Shown here in pieces: positions 12,662-24,737 of a stretch of 61,548 nt of DNA. Both the position numbers and the translations under genes were made by a program. The DNA comes from Cymbomonas tetramitiformis. Its lineage: Eukaryota > Chlorophyta > Pyramimonadophyceae > Pyramimonadales > Pyramimonadaceae. The stretch covers positions 1 to 61,548 of the forward strand of contig LGRX02028897.1 in assembly GCA_001247695.2 (NCBI GenBank), given 5' to 3'. The notes under the pieces are model-generated. The model saw nothing but the letters and a program-made list of their open reading frames with translations, ran no database searches and was not told the DNA's origin. Positions within the stretch are counted from its first letter, which is position 1. The number at the start of each line of letters is the position of its first letter.

Positions 12662-15600
12662 TCAGAAGCCCAAGAGCGCCGATATCCTGGATATTTCCTG
12701 CAGTTCAGACTCGCTGAAATTGATGAGACATTCCTCATCAAGTTCCTCAGCGTTCATGCCCCCCTGCCCATCCTCTTTTATATCTGCTGGCGTATCCGAT
12801 GCTTCTTCTTGGAACAGGGGGCTGCTGCCGGCAGGTTGCTCGGGGTCAGTTGAGAGAACCCCTTGAGTTATTTCAGCTTGCCCACATGTTACTGCCGTAT
12901 TGTTTGCTCTACTTGAATTGACCATGTCAAGAAAAGGTTGCCAATGCCGAGATCGAAGATTCACCATCTTATTCTTCACCTGCGGCAAGGGGATGCTATC
13001 TCCTTAGTCTACACAGGCAGGTATCTGCATAAGAGGGAGTATGCTGTATGCACCGCATGGGAAAGCACACATAAAATGCGAGGTGTATAAGCCTGATGAG
13101 ACAACCCACCTGTGCGTAGGTGAGACCGGTTTCCTTAGCCAGTTCCGATATCTTCTCGGCATTTGGGTAGGGTTCCTGGATGTGTTTAATGAAATAGTCT
13201 TCCAGTATGGCCTGCAAAGGGCAGCACTGTGCATGTCAAAAATAATTGTGCTGCACTCGAAACGCGTGCACTTCTCAAGCATCAAGATTTCAACACAGAA
13301 CAGTTGTGCAGGTTGACATAAATATAAAGTATATGTCGGTGTGCACGACATTAAATCAAGTTACCACTCTCACTGGCAAATGCCAGTCATCAGCGAGAGA
13401 ACACATCTATATTTGCATAAGTGCAGCTAATGCTGCACAGTAAATCCACAGGCATAGCAGTGGTGAAATCCCAAGGTTATCAAGCTGAATTTCTTGCTTT
13501 AACCTTATAAACTCGTCACAGCAGCAAATAAGTAAAGATCTATCAGAGGAGGAGCATATATCTTGGCGAGCATTGAGTGGCAAATGCAACCATTGATAAT
13601 TTGATACAGGATTTGGGAATGGAATTACATTTTGTTGATCGGAAAATTTGACCTTCGCCCAATTTTTTTTCTTCTTTATCATTTTGGAGTCGCCGCAGAT
13701 GCTGTTTTGAGTCGCCGCTGATGCATCACTGGTCAGTAGTGATGTGAATTCGCCAGGTGGTGGCAGGTCGCTGGCACTAGCCGTAACTGGGCCGTGTCCA
13801 CTTTCACCAAAGTACGCAGGGGGCAGCGCTGCTGGTGGATAGTTGCTTATTACAGCTCCGCCCTCCTCAGATCCATTTCGAGTCTGAATAGGGCTAGCCG
13901 AAACAGAGGTACTCGGGTTGGCGTGATGAAAAGTGTCCGTGTGCACGTCGACAAAACTAGCATTCTCCAATCGTCTCGCGCATCTGTTCTCATTTGAATG
14001 TCCCACCAAACATGTTCCATCAGTGCTATATATTTTCAACAAACTGTCCTGACATATATCATATTGATGGATTGGGTGTCGATGATGTCGTGATCAACAA
14101 GCGCCCCAATCGCATCAAAGTAGTGCTACCTTGATACATAGATAGCATTGCAAGGTGCTCGGTGAAATTTACAAGTCAGCCTCGCCAATTGCCGTGATGA
14201 AAGCATATTCAATTGGCAGGGGTGAGGGCGACGACGCCGTGCGCACTTATTTGAGTTCTGAAAGCTCGCCATGTCATCTGTCAAAGCAGCTGTATGAAAA
14301 GCAGCTGTATGAATTTCAGCGCATTTGAGCTTGCATTGCTCCACGGCTCGCTCCACTACCGTGAAATAGCGTTGCCGCTGCAGTGCAATCTCGCTATCCG
14401 GGGGTAGCTTGAAGCCACTTGCACTGCCTTCATGGCTCGCAACCATCGGCATAAACCGTTTCGACATCTCGTGGTACTCATCCTCAAAACGCACGAGGTT
14501 CCTGCATTGTATGATATGGCATACCTCAGAGAATCCTCCAAATGTAGCGGGAGCAGGAACGCAGAAACCTGCTTTCGACAACATCTCCTACAGTTCTTGC
14601 TGATGAGCTTTTAAACAGATAAATGATGGCTGATGAGCGCCCAGCACAGATTGTGTGGCGGAAAGTCATCATATATACGCACACATCGATGTGGGCCGCA
14701 GAAGCACACGTCACCATGACGACTGTAATAGTGATAAGTGGTTGGTTCAGATCACTACCAGCATCGAGTAATGAGTACGTGTGGTGTTGGGTTGCTGAAG
14801 TGTGCGAAAAGAAACAAGATGTGTATGTGAAGTTCCAGGCCCGCAGCCGGGGTTGGACGTTTGTATGCCATACTTTGATGATTGTTCTGGAATAATGGCG
14901 AACACTGTCATAAGAACATCTATGGAACTGTAGCATGTTATGGTACGCAGTGTGTCGAAGTGTGAACCATAGGCTGGGAACCGAACCTCCCAACATCTTC
15001 GAACAGCCCTTCAAGAATGGTTTTGTAATCCTTGATCACGGTCTGCACACTCTGCATAGTCTGCTCGCTGATATCTTGTGCCTGCAGTATTCCCTTTCAA
15101 CGTCAGCACAGCATTTGTGTGCAACGTCAGATTATTAGTCATCTGTGCATATATATCACGTATTCATTGCCTGTAACCTCTGACTTCGGGAGTGTCGTGC
15201 GCGCCGGGAATGCGCCTATTATGAACTCTCCGAACTCACCGCTGCTCGCGCGTTTTATCTATCCCGCACCGCGCCGTCATCAATCTACGCCTATGCTTTT
15301 TTCACGCTCTAACCGGACATCCCAGTCAGACTTTCGCTCTCAAATTACCGCCACTAAGTACTGCACGAATCTGTGCAGCAGCTGCGAAACAACTGGGCAT
15401 TGTCCGCTGGAATGCAAGTTGTCAGAGCAGGTTCGAACTTCGCCGAGTGGTCGAAGTGCAGCATGCCACTAGGCGACTCCCACGTCTCTTTACAACGTAA
15501 CAGTGAATCGCCTGACTCGGACAGCTCTTGATGACGAGCAGAAAAGCCGGATAGACGTCTCCCTTGGGGAATCCCTTTGTCTGGCCGATGCGTATGGTAC

Positions 15601-16372
15601 CATGGAGTTTGTGACGCTGACGCAGCTACCAGGAGCAAAGCGCTGAGGACACGAACCTGTTCTGAGCTCTCAAAACTTTCTTCCAACACCTTGAGTTGCA
15701 ATAACTGTTCGTCCATGTGCTGACGCAGCTGATGTGTAGATTTTCGCCGCTTCCACTCGCATATAAACTGACGGGCGAGCACTGTCGATGAGGGGAGTGA
15801 AGCATTTTCGTTGGACTTTTTATTTCCTAAGGTGGACTCTTGCACACCCTCCGCGTCAGGCGCCTGATTTCCCAGTGAAACTTTTCCGAATGAGACGGTG
15901 ACCTCCTCTGTTGGTCTTTGCTGAAGACGTTTGCTGTGTAGCCACGCCAACAGGCAAGTATTACGATGTGCACTCTGACGTGTGCGCGAAGTGGCTTTCA
16001 AACAAGCAATTGGAACTACGCACGGGTCTACGGACTTTCGAGTCAAGGATATGCGGTTGAACTCAAAGTGATATAACTTGCATGCTTGCTGCCTTACCTT
16101 TTGTTTTCGGGCGAAATATGAGACCAAGACAGCTCTTCCGAAGATTGCTCAGCAGCAGGCGAACCAGGCCCATGCTTTCTGTTCATCGTTGGTTGGATAT
16201 CAGTTCCGTCCTTCAGGTATAGGCTTTGCAAAACGTCATTCGAAGAGATGAGACTGTTTTTCAAGAGGGATATGCGAGGAAGGTTTTCACCTGCTGCCCT
16301 TTCGGGTGCTCCTGTGACGCGTCGTTTTGTTTTCATTGTTTGCTCATGACGCTCCAATCCACTATAACACAT
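12662..16372 (-). CDS. TALE-class homeobox transcription factor
   Basis: Three exons are clear. 14025-13653 ends in a basic stretch (KMIKKKKNWAK). 13211-13110 is 34 codons and encodes helices 1-2 with the three-residue PYP loop that defines TALE homeodomains (EPYPNAEKISELAKETGL). 12979-12662 opens with recognition helix 3 (VKNKMVNLRSRHW) and runs through an acidic C-terminal tail (DEECLINFSESEL) to a TGA. All joins are phase 0. Asn51, Arg53 and Trp56 equivalents are kept, but the Trp48-Phe49 pair is Lys-Met. Likely upstream exons lie near 14584-14320 (FEDEYHEMSKRFMPM), 15105-14990 (helical, QTVIKDYKTILEGLFEDVG, possibly KNOX-like), 15354-16030 and 16372-16098. The 5' exons are less certain and could belong to a second gene. 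In green algae TALE proteins control zygote development as heterodimers; a role here is inference. Confidence 0.65.
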
Positions 16373-17043
16373 GATAACGCCAAACGCCGAAGTTGGCGGC
16401 CTTTGGATTTCACGACAAATTTCGGGATGATTGCTTGTGAATATGTGGAATTCTAAGGACGCGCGTCAGATTTTTCTCTGAGAGAGGAGCTTTCGTTTTC
16501 GAAAGGAAGTTTCTCTCTTCCAGTGGCAACAAAAAGTGGAAACTTTCCCCTTCCGGCCTTCGCTCGTCTGTTGGTTGCTGGCGTGGGAATATGCTGGCGA
16601 TCTGATATGGATGTCGATTCAGATCCAAGTGATCGTGGATGCGCATGCAGACGATTAAAATTTAGTGATTGTTCTTAGTTCATAGTTGCATGCGACTCGC
16701 ATGATGCGAGGTTGCGAGCGGACGGACGGGATCGCATCGGGACTTCGGGACTCGGGAGCGCTCGGCACCGGCAGGTCATCAATCATCACTCATCGGGACT
16801 GGGACTGGTGAACTGGTCATGGTCGAGGACTCGAGGTGCAAATCAATAATTATCTCTCGTCCGATGAGACGTCATCATCATCGTCAGAAGAAATCAACGC
16901 TGCGATGTGCAGAAGCAGATGCGAGATCCAGATCGAGATGGGTGCAGTGTCGAGTGTGCAGACGTGCAGACGAGAGAGCACCCATCGCCATGCATGGGAG
17001 CTGAAGAGTCGAGAGAGATTCAGATTGCAGATTCACATTCACG
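16373..17043. other. Upstream region of the homeobox gene, no gene seen
   Basis: Contains short runs rich in GA and TCATC but no convincing coding frame. It marks the change from single-copy gene space on the left to repeats and mobile elements on the right. Confidence 0.4.
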
Positions 17044-17870
17044 GATGAAGGGATTTTACACGGCAACGATGGCTGGTGGCTTGGAGGAAGGACAAGAAGA
17101 ATCATCACAAATCGTGGAGGTTAATAGGGTATAGGGCGGGGTACATGGTGCCGGTCTACAAGGGGCAGCAGGGCCCGCCTTGCGGGGGTGGCCTGGTCGG
17201 AGCAAGTGGGAGTGAAATGGTCATGGCTTGAGGTACGATATGCCCTTACCGTATGTGGAGGTGGGTGCATGCAGGGGGGGGCACTGGGGGATGCACAGAT
17301 GGGTTGCTGACCCAGTGCCTTGACTGCACGCGTGAGTCGCGACTGGGGGTGGGGTAGAGGAAAATTCTGGAAATGTGGCACGTCATATAGATATGGTGCA
17401 ATCCAGGAAGGTGTGCAAGCGAGGTTAAATATGAGTTGCTTGAACCCAATGGGGTTGCCTTGAAGTGCTCGTGGGGTCGAAACACCGATTCGGGGGTGCC
17501 GTATATCTCTATGACGTGCAACCCCCACGGGGTGACCGGTCCTCACCCCCCCGCCCGAGTGCGTGCGGGCGGCGTAGTGAGTGGTGGGATGCGGTGGTGT
17601 GCATCCCACACGTCAGCGGACATGGATGAAGGGATTTTACACGGCAACGATGGTTCGGGTGGCTTGGAGGAAGGACAAGGAGAATCATCACAAATCGTGG
17701 AGGTTAATAGGGTATAGGGCGGGGTACATGGTGCCGGTCTACAAGGGGCAGCAGGGCCTTGCGGGGGTGGCCTAGTGGGAGCAAGTGGGAGTGAAATGGT
17801 CATGGCTTGAGGTACGATATGCCCTTACCCTATGTGGAGGTGGGTGCATGCGGGGGCACTCTGTAGGGGA
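17044..17870. repeat. Duplicated block of about 230 bp
   Basis: The block beginning GATGAAGGGATTTTACACGG at 17044 recurs at 17627, and the similarity runs through GGTACATGGTGCCGG and GGTACGATATGCCCTTAC in both copies. The spacer between them (about 17290-17620) holds an imperfect inverted pair around TATATCTCTATGACGTGC and CACGTCATATAGATATGG. No gene is seen. Confidence 0.8.
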
Positions 17871-17874
17871 TGCT

Positions 17875-18085
17875 GTCAGATATATAGTTCGGAGTGAATA
17901 AACTAGATAACTGGAAATAAACCCCGAGTTAAGGGTTTCGGGATCAGAACGGTAAAAGTCACATTGATAAAAGAGAGATACACATAAATACTAACGGGAG
18001 TTTCCCGACTACTGGTGACGGTCACCCAGCCTACTTTAGGAAGTGACAAGTGACAGATTAAACTGTCGGTGTGTCACATCCAGCA
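17875..18085 (-). repeat. LTR of element F (A-type, 211 bp)
   Basis: Read on the minus strand it starts TGCTGGATGTGACACACC and ends ATATATCTGACA. It matches the 5' LTR of element A at 46931-47141 in length and nearly throughout in sequence. The adjoining inner side (18086 onwards) has the CACCACC/GGTGGTG hairpin found beside the other LTRs of this group, so this is the 3' LTR of a minus-strand element. Confidence 0.85.
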
Positions 18086-18890
18086 CACCACCTAGGGTGG
18101 TGACCGGAGCTAGTAGTGAAATGAAGCAAACAAACTCCCTACTTAACTTCAGGAGGAAACTGTAGCACACCTGGGGGCCTGTACTCTTGGTCAGGGCGGT
18201 CCCAGGTCACAGCAAGGTGGACAGACACTGCTGTTAATTGCTAAAACCCTAAACACAGCTCAATTTAGAGAGCTCTTCTGCACATCTAGGAGGCCAAGCT
18301 ATAGCTAATCTCTAGGCAGGCACGGCGTGACCAATCTCAGCCACCAGAGGTCTGCGCTACCGGCGGTCCGGCCCGGAGCAGCGTGAGGGTGAAGTAGTTG
18401 CCGGCCCCCGGGGCCGGTGGTAAATCATTCGTAGAAGAAATTTCTGAATCCTCGATCACAGCCGCATGGCCACCAGAGCTCGGCTCCTCGTCATCGGACG
18501 AGTACGGCGGTGGCGGGTAAGGCGGTGACGGCGGAACCATATCTGGGTCGGGGTCATATAGCCACGGCGGCCGTGGGACATTCCGGAGAGTGTGGAATCC
18601 CTGTCGCAGCTCCCGATACCGCGTCTGTCAATGTGGCGGAATAGCAGCCGTGCTCGCACCACCCACCGCGTCGCCAAGATCGGCACGAAGCATTGCAGTC
18701 GGTGAAGTTCCCGCAGTTGGGACTGCCGAGGCAGTCAACGTAGCACCACCGACCGGTGGGGCCGTGCATGTGCGCGCATCGGCACCACCGACACCGGCAA
18801 CGGCGTGCGGCGCGGCGGTGGCACAAATCACAAAGAGCGCACACACCAAGGAGGAAGTGAGAGGAGACCCTCCGAACCTCAGATGGCTAC
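18086..18890 (-). pseudogene. Membrane-segment ORF remnant of element F
   Basis: Two minus-strand frames (18849-18628 and 18540-18337) together match the second ORF of element A almost residue for residue. They carry the hydrophobic segment VCALFVICATAAPHAVAG, a Pro-Tyr tract (PPYPPPPYSSDDEEP) and the C terminus LTLLRAGPP. A frameshift lies between the two frames. The upstream (gag) part is missing because a palindrome-ended element starts at about 18883. Confidence 0.8.
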
Positions 18891-19960
18891 TACCCGATGG
18901 TCCTTACGGTAGGACCTAGAACGCTCTAGGTCCTACCATAAGGACCACTTTTTCAATAATTTTTTGAGGTGCCCTATTGGTGTCGTGAATGGCTACCCTT
19001 CGGTTGATGGCATATTTAGGACTTGAACTCAGTCCCCTCTTTCCCACTTGCCGAGTTTTAACCCAAGCGGGATGCTACACTACCCGTATTAGGCACGGGT
19101 AGCGTAAAAAATCGTCGAGAACTTTTCTAAAGCCAAAAATCTCTTAAAATAATAGCACATCTTTCATAATTTTTCGCCGACAGACTATGGAGGCTGAGCA
19201 TGCGTCCAATGATCCAGTAGCACCGTAGCATTATATACAATCATGTTTAGAATAGAGCACAAGTCGATAACCTCATAGCGGACATCTAGCTGCACCCCAA
19301 TCAACCTGTCCCATCATTTTTAGTCAAATGTCATAAAATTTAAGGGTCAATTTTGGCTTTGGTCTGAAGTCGGGGATGCTATATTGAATGCGCACATGCC
19401 GCTTACACACTATTACCTCGCTATTGTCGCCATATAGACACAATAATTGAATTTTCGAGCCATCTACATAGGCAGAATGTGCGATATGTTGGCGTGTATT
19501 CATCGTTGATCCGGACGAAGGGCATTATTATTTTGGGCGATTTAGTGCCTTTTCCAGCTTTGACAGCCAATGCTGCTTCAACCACTATTTTGAGGGCCAA
19601 GATGAACTCGGATGGAATTTTTGACAAGACACTACGGAAAGAGCAGCTCGAGAACTTGACAACATAGGTCTCGAAATTTTCGTAGGACCTATTGTGAAGC
19701 GGATAGCCGGGCTTAAATGTAGGTCCTTATGGTAGGACCTAGCTTTTTTTGCTGAAATTTGAAAAAAACCACCACCAAAGCGTGCGCAATTTAAGCACTC
19801 CAAAGGTCTCCCTATGCATGCAACCACAACTTGAAATATTCATTTGACTCATAAATAGGATGGGTGATCGCACGTTGAACCAATTAAGTGATGTTTATGC
19901 GAGGAAAACACATTTGCACGTAGGTCCTTATGGTAGGACTTTGAATTTGGGTAGTTACAT
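18883..19960 (+). mobile_element. Palindrome-ended element P1
   Basis: Terminal inverted repeat ATGGCTACTACCC at 18883-18895 pairs imperfectly with GGGTAGTTACAT at 19949-19960. Just inside the left end is a long hairpin: 22-nt arms (18899-18920 and 18925-18946) with one mismatch and a 4-nt loop. Single copies of the arm motif recur at about 19720 and 19920. The interior shares CCCTTCGGTT, GGGTAGCGTAAAAA and a block of about 110 bp (19586-19730) with P2 at 26582-27256. No intact transposase is present. Confidence 0.7.
19577..19666 (+). pseudogene. Conserved short coding remnant inside P1
   Basis: The frame reads LRAKMNSDGIFDKTLRKEQL and then NLTT before a stop. The matching stretch of P2 (26860-26997) reads LRAKMTSDHFFDKTLQKEQL and continues further. 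Most differences between the two are third-position changes, which suggests descent from a real coding exon. The family is not recognised. Confidence 0.5.
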
Positions 19961-20098
19961 GGTAATTCCCGTATGTAATCTTCGGTGGTCAGCCTGTGTC
20001 ACTCATCTCGGGTATATATCGTTTGTATATCCGAGTTTAGTGATTCGTTCTATCTCGTCGGGAGCGTTCTCCTTGTGGCTGTTGTGCTGTTTCCAACA
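19961..20098 (+). repeat. Truncated 5' LTR of element B
   Basis: Matches the LTRs at 21699-21880 and 46563-46740 from about CCCGTATG onwards and ends GTTTCCAACA. Its left end is lost at the border with P1. It is followed by GGTTATGGTCCC, which is in the usual place of a primer-binding site. Confidence 0.7.
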
Positions 20099-20323
20099 GG
20101 TTATGGTCCCTCTCACGTTTGCGTGAACTGAATTTTAGCGTAGAATTTTATTTTATTTCCGCTCTATCCTTCGGTTGAGCGTCTCCACGCCTTACTTGTG
20201 GGACGCTTTAGAGCAGATGCTTCACTTTTTACTGCAAACGCTGCTTTCGTCTTTGGGCAATTAGACGAGGTGGGCTCCTACGATTTTGTTACGTTATTTC
20301 ATTGTTAGATCTCGTTTTCTTTG

Positions 20324-21247
20324 ATGGATTCGCAGCAGATTTCTTCGAGTGAGGAGCTTACAGCTCTTTTGGCGACTATTGATGCTAGTGTAGAGCGTGT
20401 CTCGGCTCTCAAGCGCTCCCAGCTGTTGTCGTTATGTGCCTCTATGGCGCGAACTCTTTCGCATTTTCGGAGTTCGGTATTTTCAGCAGTTTCATCGGAA
20501 GGTTCTTCGCCTATTTCTTTGCAGATTGTTGTTACAGAGACTGGCGCACAGGTTGGTGGTGCCCAGGGCGTTGAGCCTGTAGCCGTGGATTCCAGGAATT
20601 TTGGACCCTTTCTTCGTGACCAGGGCGTTGGCGATGGCCGGGCAGTTTTGAGTTTTCGATATGTTTCTTCACAAGTTACCACCACTCGACCCTTCCCTAG
20701 TGTTACTAGGGCAACGAGACACTGTCCAACAGGCCCCTCCTGTTAGGACAGCAGTTCATTACATTCATGCGCCCCCTTCGTCGCCTTCCTATATGGGCTC
20801 TGGGCAGCGCGAATTTGAGGAGTCTGAAAGTAGTGAAGAAGAGGACGAATCGGAGTACCCTATTGGGTATTTCGATGAGTCTGATGACAGTTGTGAGGAA
20901 GTAGAAGTGGAGCATGATGGCCACTTGGCCGCTCCGCATTTTTCGAACGATCTTCTGGAACAGGAATTCCGGAGTTGGGCACAGGTTCCCAACCAGATTC
21001 TTATGGCGGAGTTTTGGGGGCCCCAGTTGGGGAGGAATTTTTACCGCAGCGCGAGTTTAATGTTGGCACAATTTCTTTTGGAGATGAGCCTGCAATGAGC
21101 GACGAGAATGAGTACACCGCAGAGGAGTGGGCTGCCTGGGAGGCAGGGGCCTACGATTCCGATGGAACTGGTGGTGCAGATTTTTATGATGAAGATTCTT
21201 TCTATGGGGAAGATGCTGGTTACGATTCTGGTGGTGGCTACTATTGA
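20324..21247 (+). pseudogene. Acidic protein ORF of pol-less LTR element B
   Basis: ATG at 20324 opens a 140-codon frame with a helical segment (SEELTALLATIDAS, LKRSQLLSLCASMARTLSHF). After frameshifts it continues as an acidic region (EESESSEEEDESEYPIGYFD, DEDSFYGEDAGYDSGGGYY) ending at 21247. The same order of blocks is found in element C (22101-23011), so this is a conserved element protein and not chance ORFs. No protease, integrase, RT or RNase H motif exists between the flanking LTRs. A membrane segment present in C appears here only in a shifted frame (VTILVVATIEIF). Confidence 0.55.
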
Positions 21248-21698
21248 AATCTTTAAACAGACGGGCGGTGTTCCTATCTCTTTTCTCCACCACTTGCTGT
21301 AGTTTTGGACAGAAGGATGTCGTTGTATTTCTCACCACTAGCGGGCAGCTTTATCAATTAAGACGAACATTTTTTATGGCAGGAGACCTTTACAGTTCGC
21401 AGAGAAACTAAAGCTAAACCGACAGGCAGAATTTCTTTTAGCATTCTCCATCACATGCAGACAGGCGAGATTTGTCAGAGCACCCACCACTAGCTGGCAG
21501 AGCATTAATTTTAGCAGACCGGAATTGGTCCTAGCAATTTCCTAGGCTTAGCAAGTATTTGTTATGCTAGCCTGACTTTCACCATGCCACCTGTGGCTTT
21601 GCTAGCTGACTAGAGTTAACATCTCTTTACATTCTCTGTAAACTCTAGTAGCTAGGGTGGTGAGTGTCACTAGCTGGCCCACCTCAGATGAGGTGGTG

Positions 21699-21880
21699 TG
21701 CTGGAGTTGGCACTACGACTAGTTCGTACAGTCTAGCGGCATTCCCGTATGGCATCTTCGGTGGTCAGCCTGTGTCACTCATCTCGGTTATATATCGTTT
21801 GTATACTGTATCCGAGTTTAGTGATCCGTTGTTTCGCCGTCGGCAGCGGGTCCCCACTGCCTGAGCTGCTGTTTCCAGCA
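21699..21880 (+). repeat. LTR shared by elements B and C (182 bp)
   Basis: Starts TGCTGGAGTTGG and ends GTTTCCAGCA. It is preceded by the hairpin CCACCTC-AGAT-GAGGTGG, which ends three bases before the LTR. It serves as the 3' LTR of B and the 5' LTR of C, so B and C form an LTR-body-LTR-body-LTR array. GGTTATGGACCC follows. Confidence 0.8.
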
Positions 21881-22100
21881 GGTTATGGACCCACTTTACG
21901 CTTGCGTATTGTGATTTTTAGCGTAAATTTTATTTTGTATTCGCTCTACTATCTTTATTTTGAGCGTAGCCATCTTTATCGCGGCCTACGGAGTCTGATT
22001 CTCGCTTTCGCTTGGGCGGTCCGGCAGTTACGGGTATTTACGGCTGTGTGGTATCGGCATTTTTATTCGCGCGTTCGCTTTGACGGATCTTTTTTCCGCG

Positions 22101-23011
22101 ATGGCTCTCGCAGATGTTTTGTCCGATGAGGAGCTTCATGCTCTTTTGTTATCGTGTGATGCCAGAATGCAGAAGGTGGATATCCTGAAACGCGCCCAGC
22201 TCATTTCGTTATGCCAAGCCCAAGCCAGGGCGCTCCAGCACTTTCGGAGTGCCCCGCAGATTTTGTCGCAGTCTGCGGCGGCTTTCGAGCCGGTTGTTCT
22301 ACGTCTAGACTAGTTGTTTCAGAGGGCACTGGAGTTGGTGGTGTCATGGGCAGCAGTGAGCAGCAGGCTTCGGACATTTCTTTCTGTGAAAAGGGCGTTG
22401 AACATGGGCTAGTGGCTTTGGCTACCAAATCTGTGTCGTCACAGATAACAACCACTCGACATGTGACTGGCTCCTCCAGCTCACGCAGCTCAGCGCGACA
22501 GGCCCCTCCTGTTCGCGTTGAACGTCATTTTTAGCATACCGTCGGTTCTGGTTCTGGTACGATTGGTTCTGGACAGCAGGACATTCGCGTGGTGTATGGA
22601 AGTAACGAGCAGCGAGGACGAGTCGGAGTACCCTCCTGGGTACTACGACGAGTCTGACGACGATTGTGAGGACTCTGGTGGCCACTTGGCCTCTACGGCA
22701 TTCTCTCCCTCGCAGTCTGAACACGTTCAATCTCTGGACGCAGGTTTCCAGGGTGCGAATCATGGCGGTGGTTTCGACGTTGCAGCAACCGAATTTTTCC
22801 CGCCAACCATTATTTCAACTGGCAGCGCAACCCTTTTCGGGGAGCACGTTGAGCCAGTTGACGATGACAACGACGAGGAATCCTACCCCTACCCTCCCGA
22901 CGATCACGGTGAGCACGACTCTGGTGGTGCTTACGAGGACGAGACTGGCCACTCCGATTACGATTCTGGAGACCGCTACGACTCTGGCCTGGTGGTGCTG
23001 GCAACGATTAT
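22101..23011 (+). pseudogene. Acidic membrane protein ORF of element C, first part
   Basis: ATG at 22101 (MALADVLSDEELHALLLSCD, then LKRAQLISLCQAQARALQHF) matches element B. After frameshifts the frame from 22518 carries acidic tracts (SEDESEYPPGYYDESDDDCE; PVDDDNDEESYPYPP; ETGHSDYDSGDRYDSG) and then begins a hydrophobic stretch at 22990 (LVVLATII). It is cut at 23011 by the insertion of element E and resumes at 45815, where the hydrophobic helix is completed. The gene is disrupted by frameshifts and by a 22.8-kb insertion. Confidence 0.6.
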
Positions 23012-23192
23012 TGTTGGATATACCCTTAAGACCCGGGATATATTCACTCAGTGATAGTTTTCTCAGAATGTAATAAAGTTTATAAGTTAACCCGTTATAT
23101 GGGCATAAACAGTCAGGGTTCTGGTTCGGGTGACAGTCACAAACACTACTACGGGAAGAGTCACATAATCAGGCGGTGTGACTATTCCAGCA
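23012..23192 (-). repeat. 3' LTR of element E (181 bp)
   Basis: On the minus strand it starts TGCTGGAATAGTCACACC and ends GGGTATATCCAACA. An AATAAAG-like signal (GTAATAAAGTT, plus strand) is present. The inner side starts with the CACCAC/GTGGTG hairpin at 23193-23209. Confidence 0.88.
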
Positions 23193-23421
23193 CACCACCT
23201 AGTGTGGTGACCGGGCAGCCGAAGTCGGAACCCTTGAACAAACACCATCTAGAGCGGTGGAAACTGAGTTCTAGGGGAAGACCTGTCCTTTCTGGCAGGG
23301 CTGTTCCCAGTCAAGAGTTGAAAATCTGAAACCGGTCCGTCAACGGACCCCTCTATCTGCACATACAGCTACGGTCAAATTCACTGTGCAGGAGCGGCAT
23401 GATGAACTTCCTAGCCACTAG

Positions 23422-23935
23422 TTAGCGGTCGCACTGCCGTGTGCCAGCCCGTAGCACAGTCATAGTGCCATAAATTGAAGTTGCCGATGCCGTGATTGAA
23501 TCATTCGCGGAGTCACAGAAGAAATCTGAAAAGTCTCGATCGCCGTGTGAGGGACCTTCCCCCTCCTCCTCGTCTGTAGTAGGTCCCGGTGAATAATCCG
23601 GTGACGGTGGAGCATCCCAGGGCAGCGGTGGAGGGGGCGGGTGTACCGCACCGGGACATGAAGCGTTGAAGCCCAATGCTCGCATTGTGAAGCCCCTGCC
23701 GAGCACGGTGCCGGCCGTGCCGGCGCGGTGGAATACCAGCCGGTGCTGCAGTGCCCAAGCCGGCCTCGTAGCATGTCAAGGCCGTAAAAGTTAACGGAGA
23801 TGTGCTGTCGGTTGCCTCAGCAGCAACACCGACCTCCAGGTCGGTGTGGCCTGGCGGTGCGCATGCCTCGCCAAGAGTCGCAGCGGAGAGTGGCGCCGCG
23901 GTGGCGCAAACACAAAAGAGCGCACACACCATCAC
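23422..23935 (-). pseudogene. Membrane-segment ORF remnant of element E
   Basis: The minus-strand frame from 23935 opens with the hydrophobic stretch MVCALFCVCATAAPLSAATL, equivalent to VCALFVICATAAPHAVAG of elements A and F. Overlapping frames give a Pro-rich, then acidic region (PPSPDYSPGPTTDEEEGEG) and a C terminus with TVLRAG, equivalent to LTLLRAGPP. At least two frameshifts separate these parts. Its sequence is clearly diverged from the A/F copy while the plan is kept. Confidence 0.65.
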
Positions 23936-24029
23936 AACAATTGCCGAAGAGCGGCCAAACCCCCAAGGCGGTGTACCGCATCCCTGACGAGGTGCTGGAG
24001 GCTGCCGAACCGCATCCTAATGGAATATT

Positions 24030-24660
24030 CACAAAAATGAGAGTGGGTTTACTCTCACTTTACTCTCATTTTTTGGGTATCATTTTTTCCAGGTTTTTTC
24101 GTGGAACTAGCACATAAATATGATATATAAGTAACCCCACTAATCACCATGGCGATTTCCCTCCGTTTTGCATATTTTTTGAAGGGATTTGTGGCTTACG
24201 GAGTCCCGCGTACTAGGTGATTTAGAGTAATTCAATGATTATGACCAAAACATGATACATCTGCTGAGATATGCAATAATTCATCAGGATAATATACAAA
24301 GTATGCCATAATCATGAAAAAATGAAATGGGAAAGCTCAGGTAAGGTGGATGACCACTTTCTAGGCTTACGACCAGGCGGTTGGGTTAGGGTTTGCTGTG
24401 AAAATAGGCAAAGAAGTCATCGCAGCAATAGTAACAGAAGGTAACAAATAACCTTTGTTAGTAATATGTCAGAAAGGAATACGGGTACCACCACGGGTAA
24501 CATGTGGTGGGAGGGACTGAGGCCTCAAAAGTTTCATCAGCTCAGGGTTTCCCAATTTACATAGGTCGCGTAGGCCTCCAGCCATGCAGAGCGATGAGGT
24601 AAGTATCCTGAATGAGGAAAAGAACTCTGTTATCAACAAGCTACTCAGTGTTGTCAACTA
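24030..24660. other. Unassigned stretch with an orphan palindrome
   Basis: It begins with a hairpin (ATGAGAGT at 24037 pairing with ACTCTCAT near 24064, with an extra ACTCTCAC between). The rest is AT-rich and has no convincing gene. It lies between the broken membrane ORF of element E and the 3' end of the LINE, so it is probably another insertion or element E sequence not present in A. Confidence 0.4.
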
Positions 24661-24737
24661 AAGAAAAAGAAAAAGAGACACCCGCGGACGGGGTGTGGGG
24701 CTTTGTGAGTCTCCTTGACTCTTATTCTTTGTTTTCC

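Noticed and set aside
16680..16720. Sharp change from genes to repeats as an assembly chimera
   Set aside because: There is no direct evidence of a misjoin; gene-poor, element-rich flanks are common in such genomes. Left open but not claimed.
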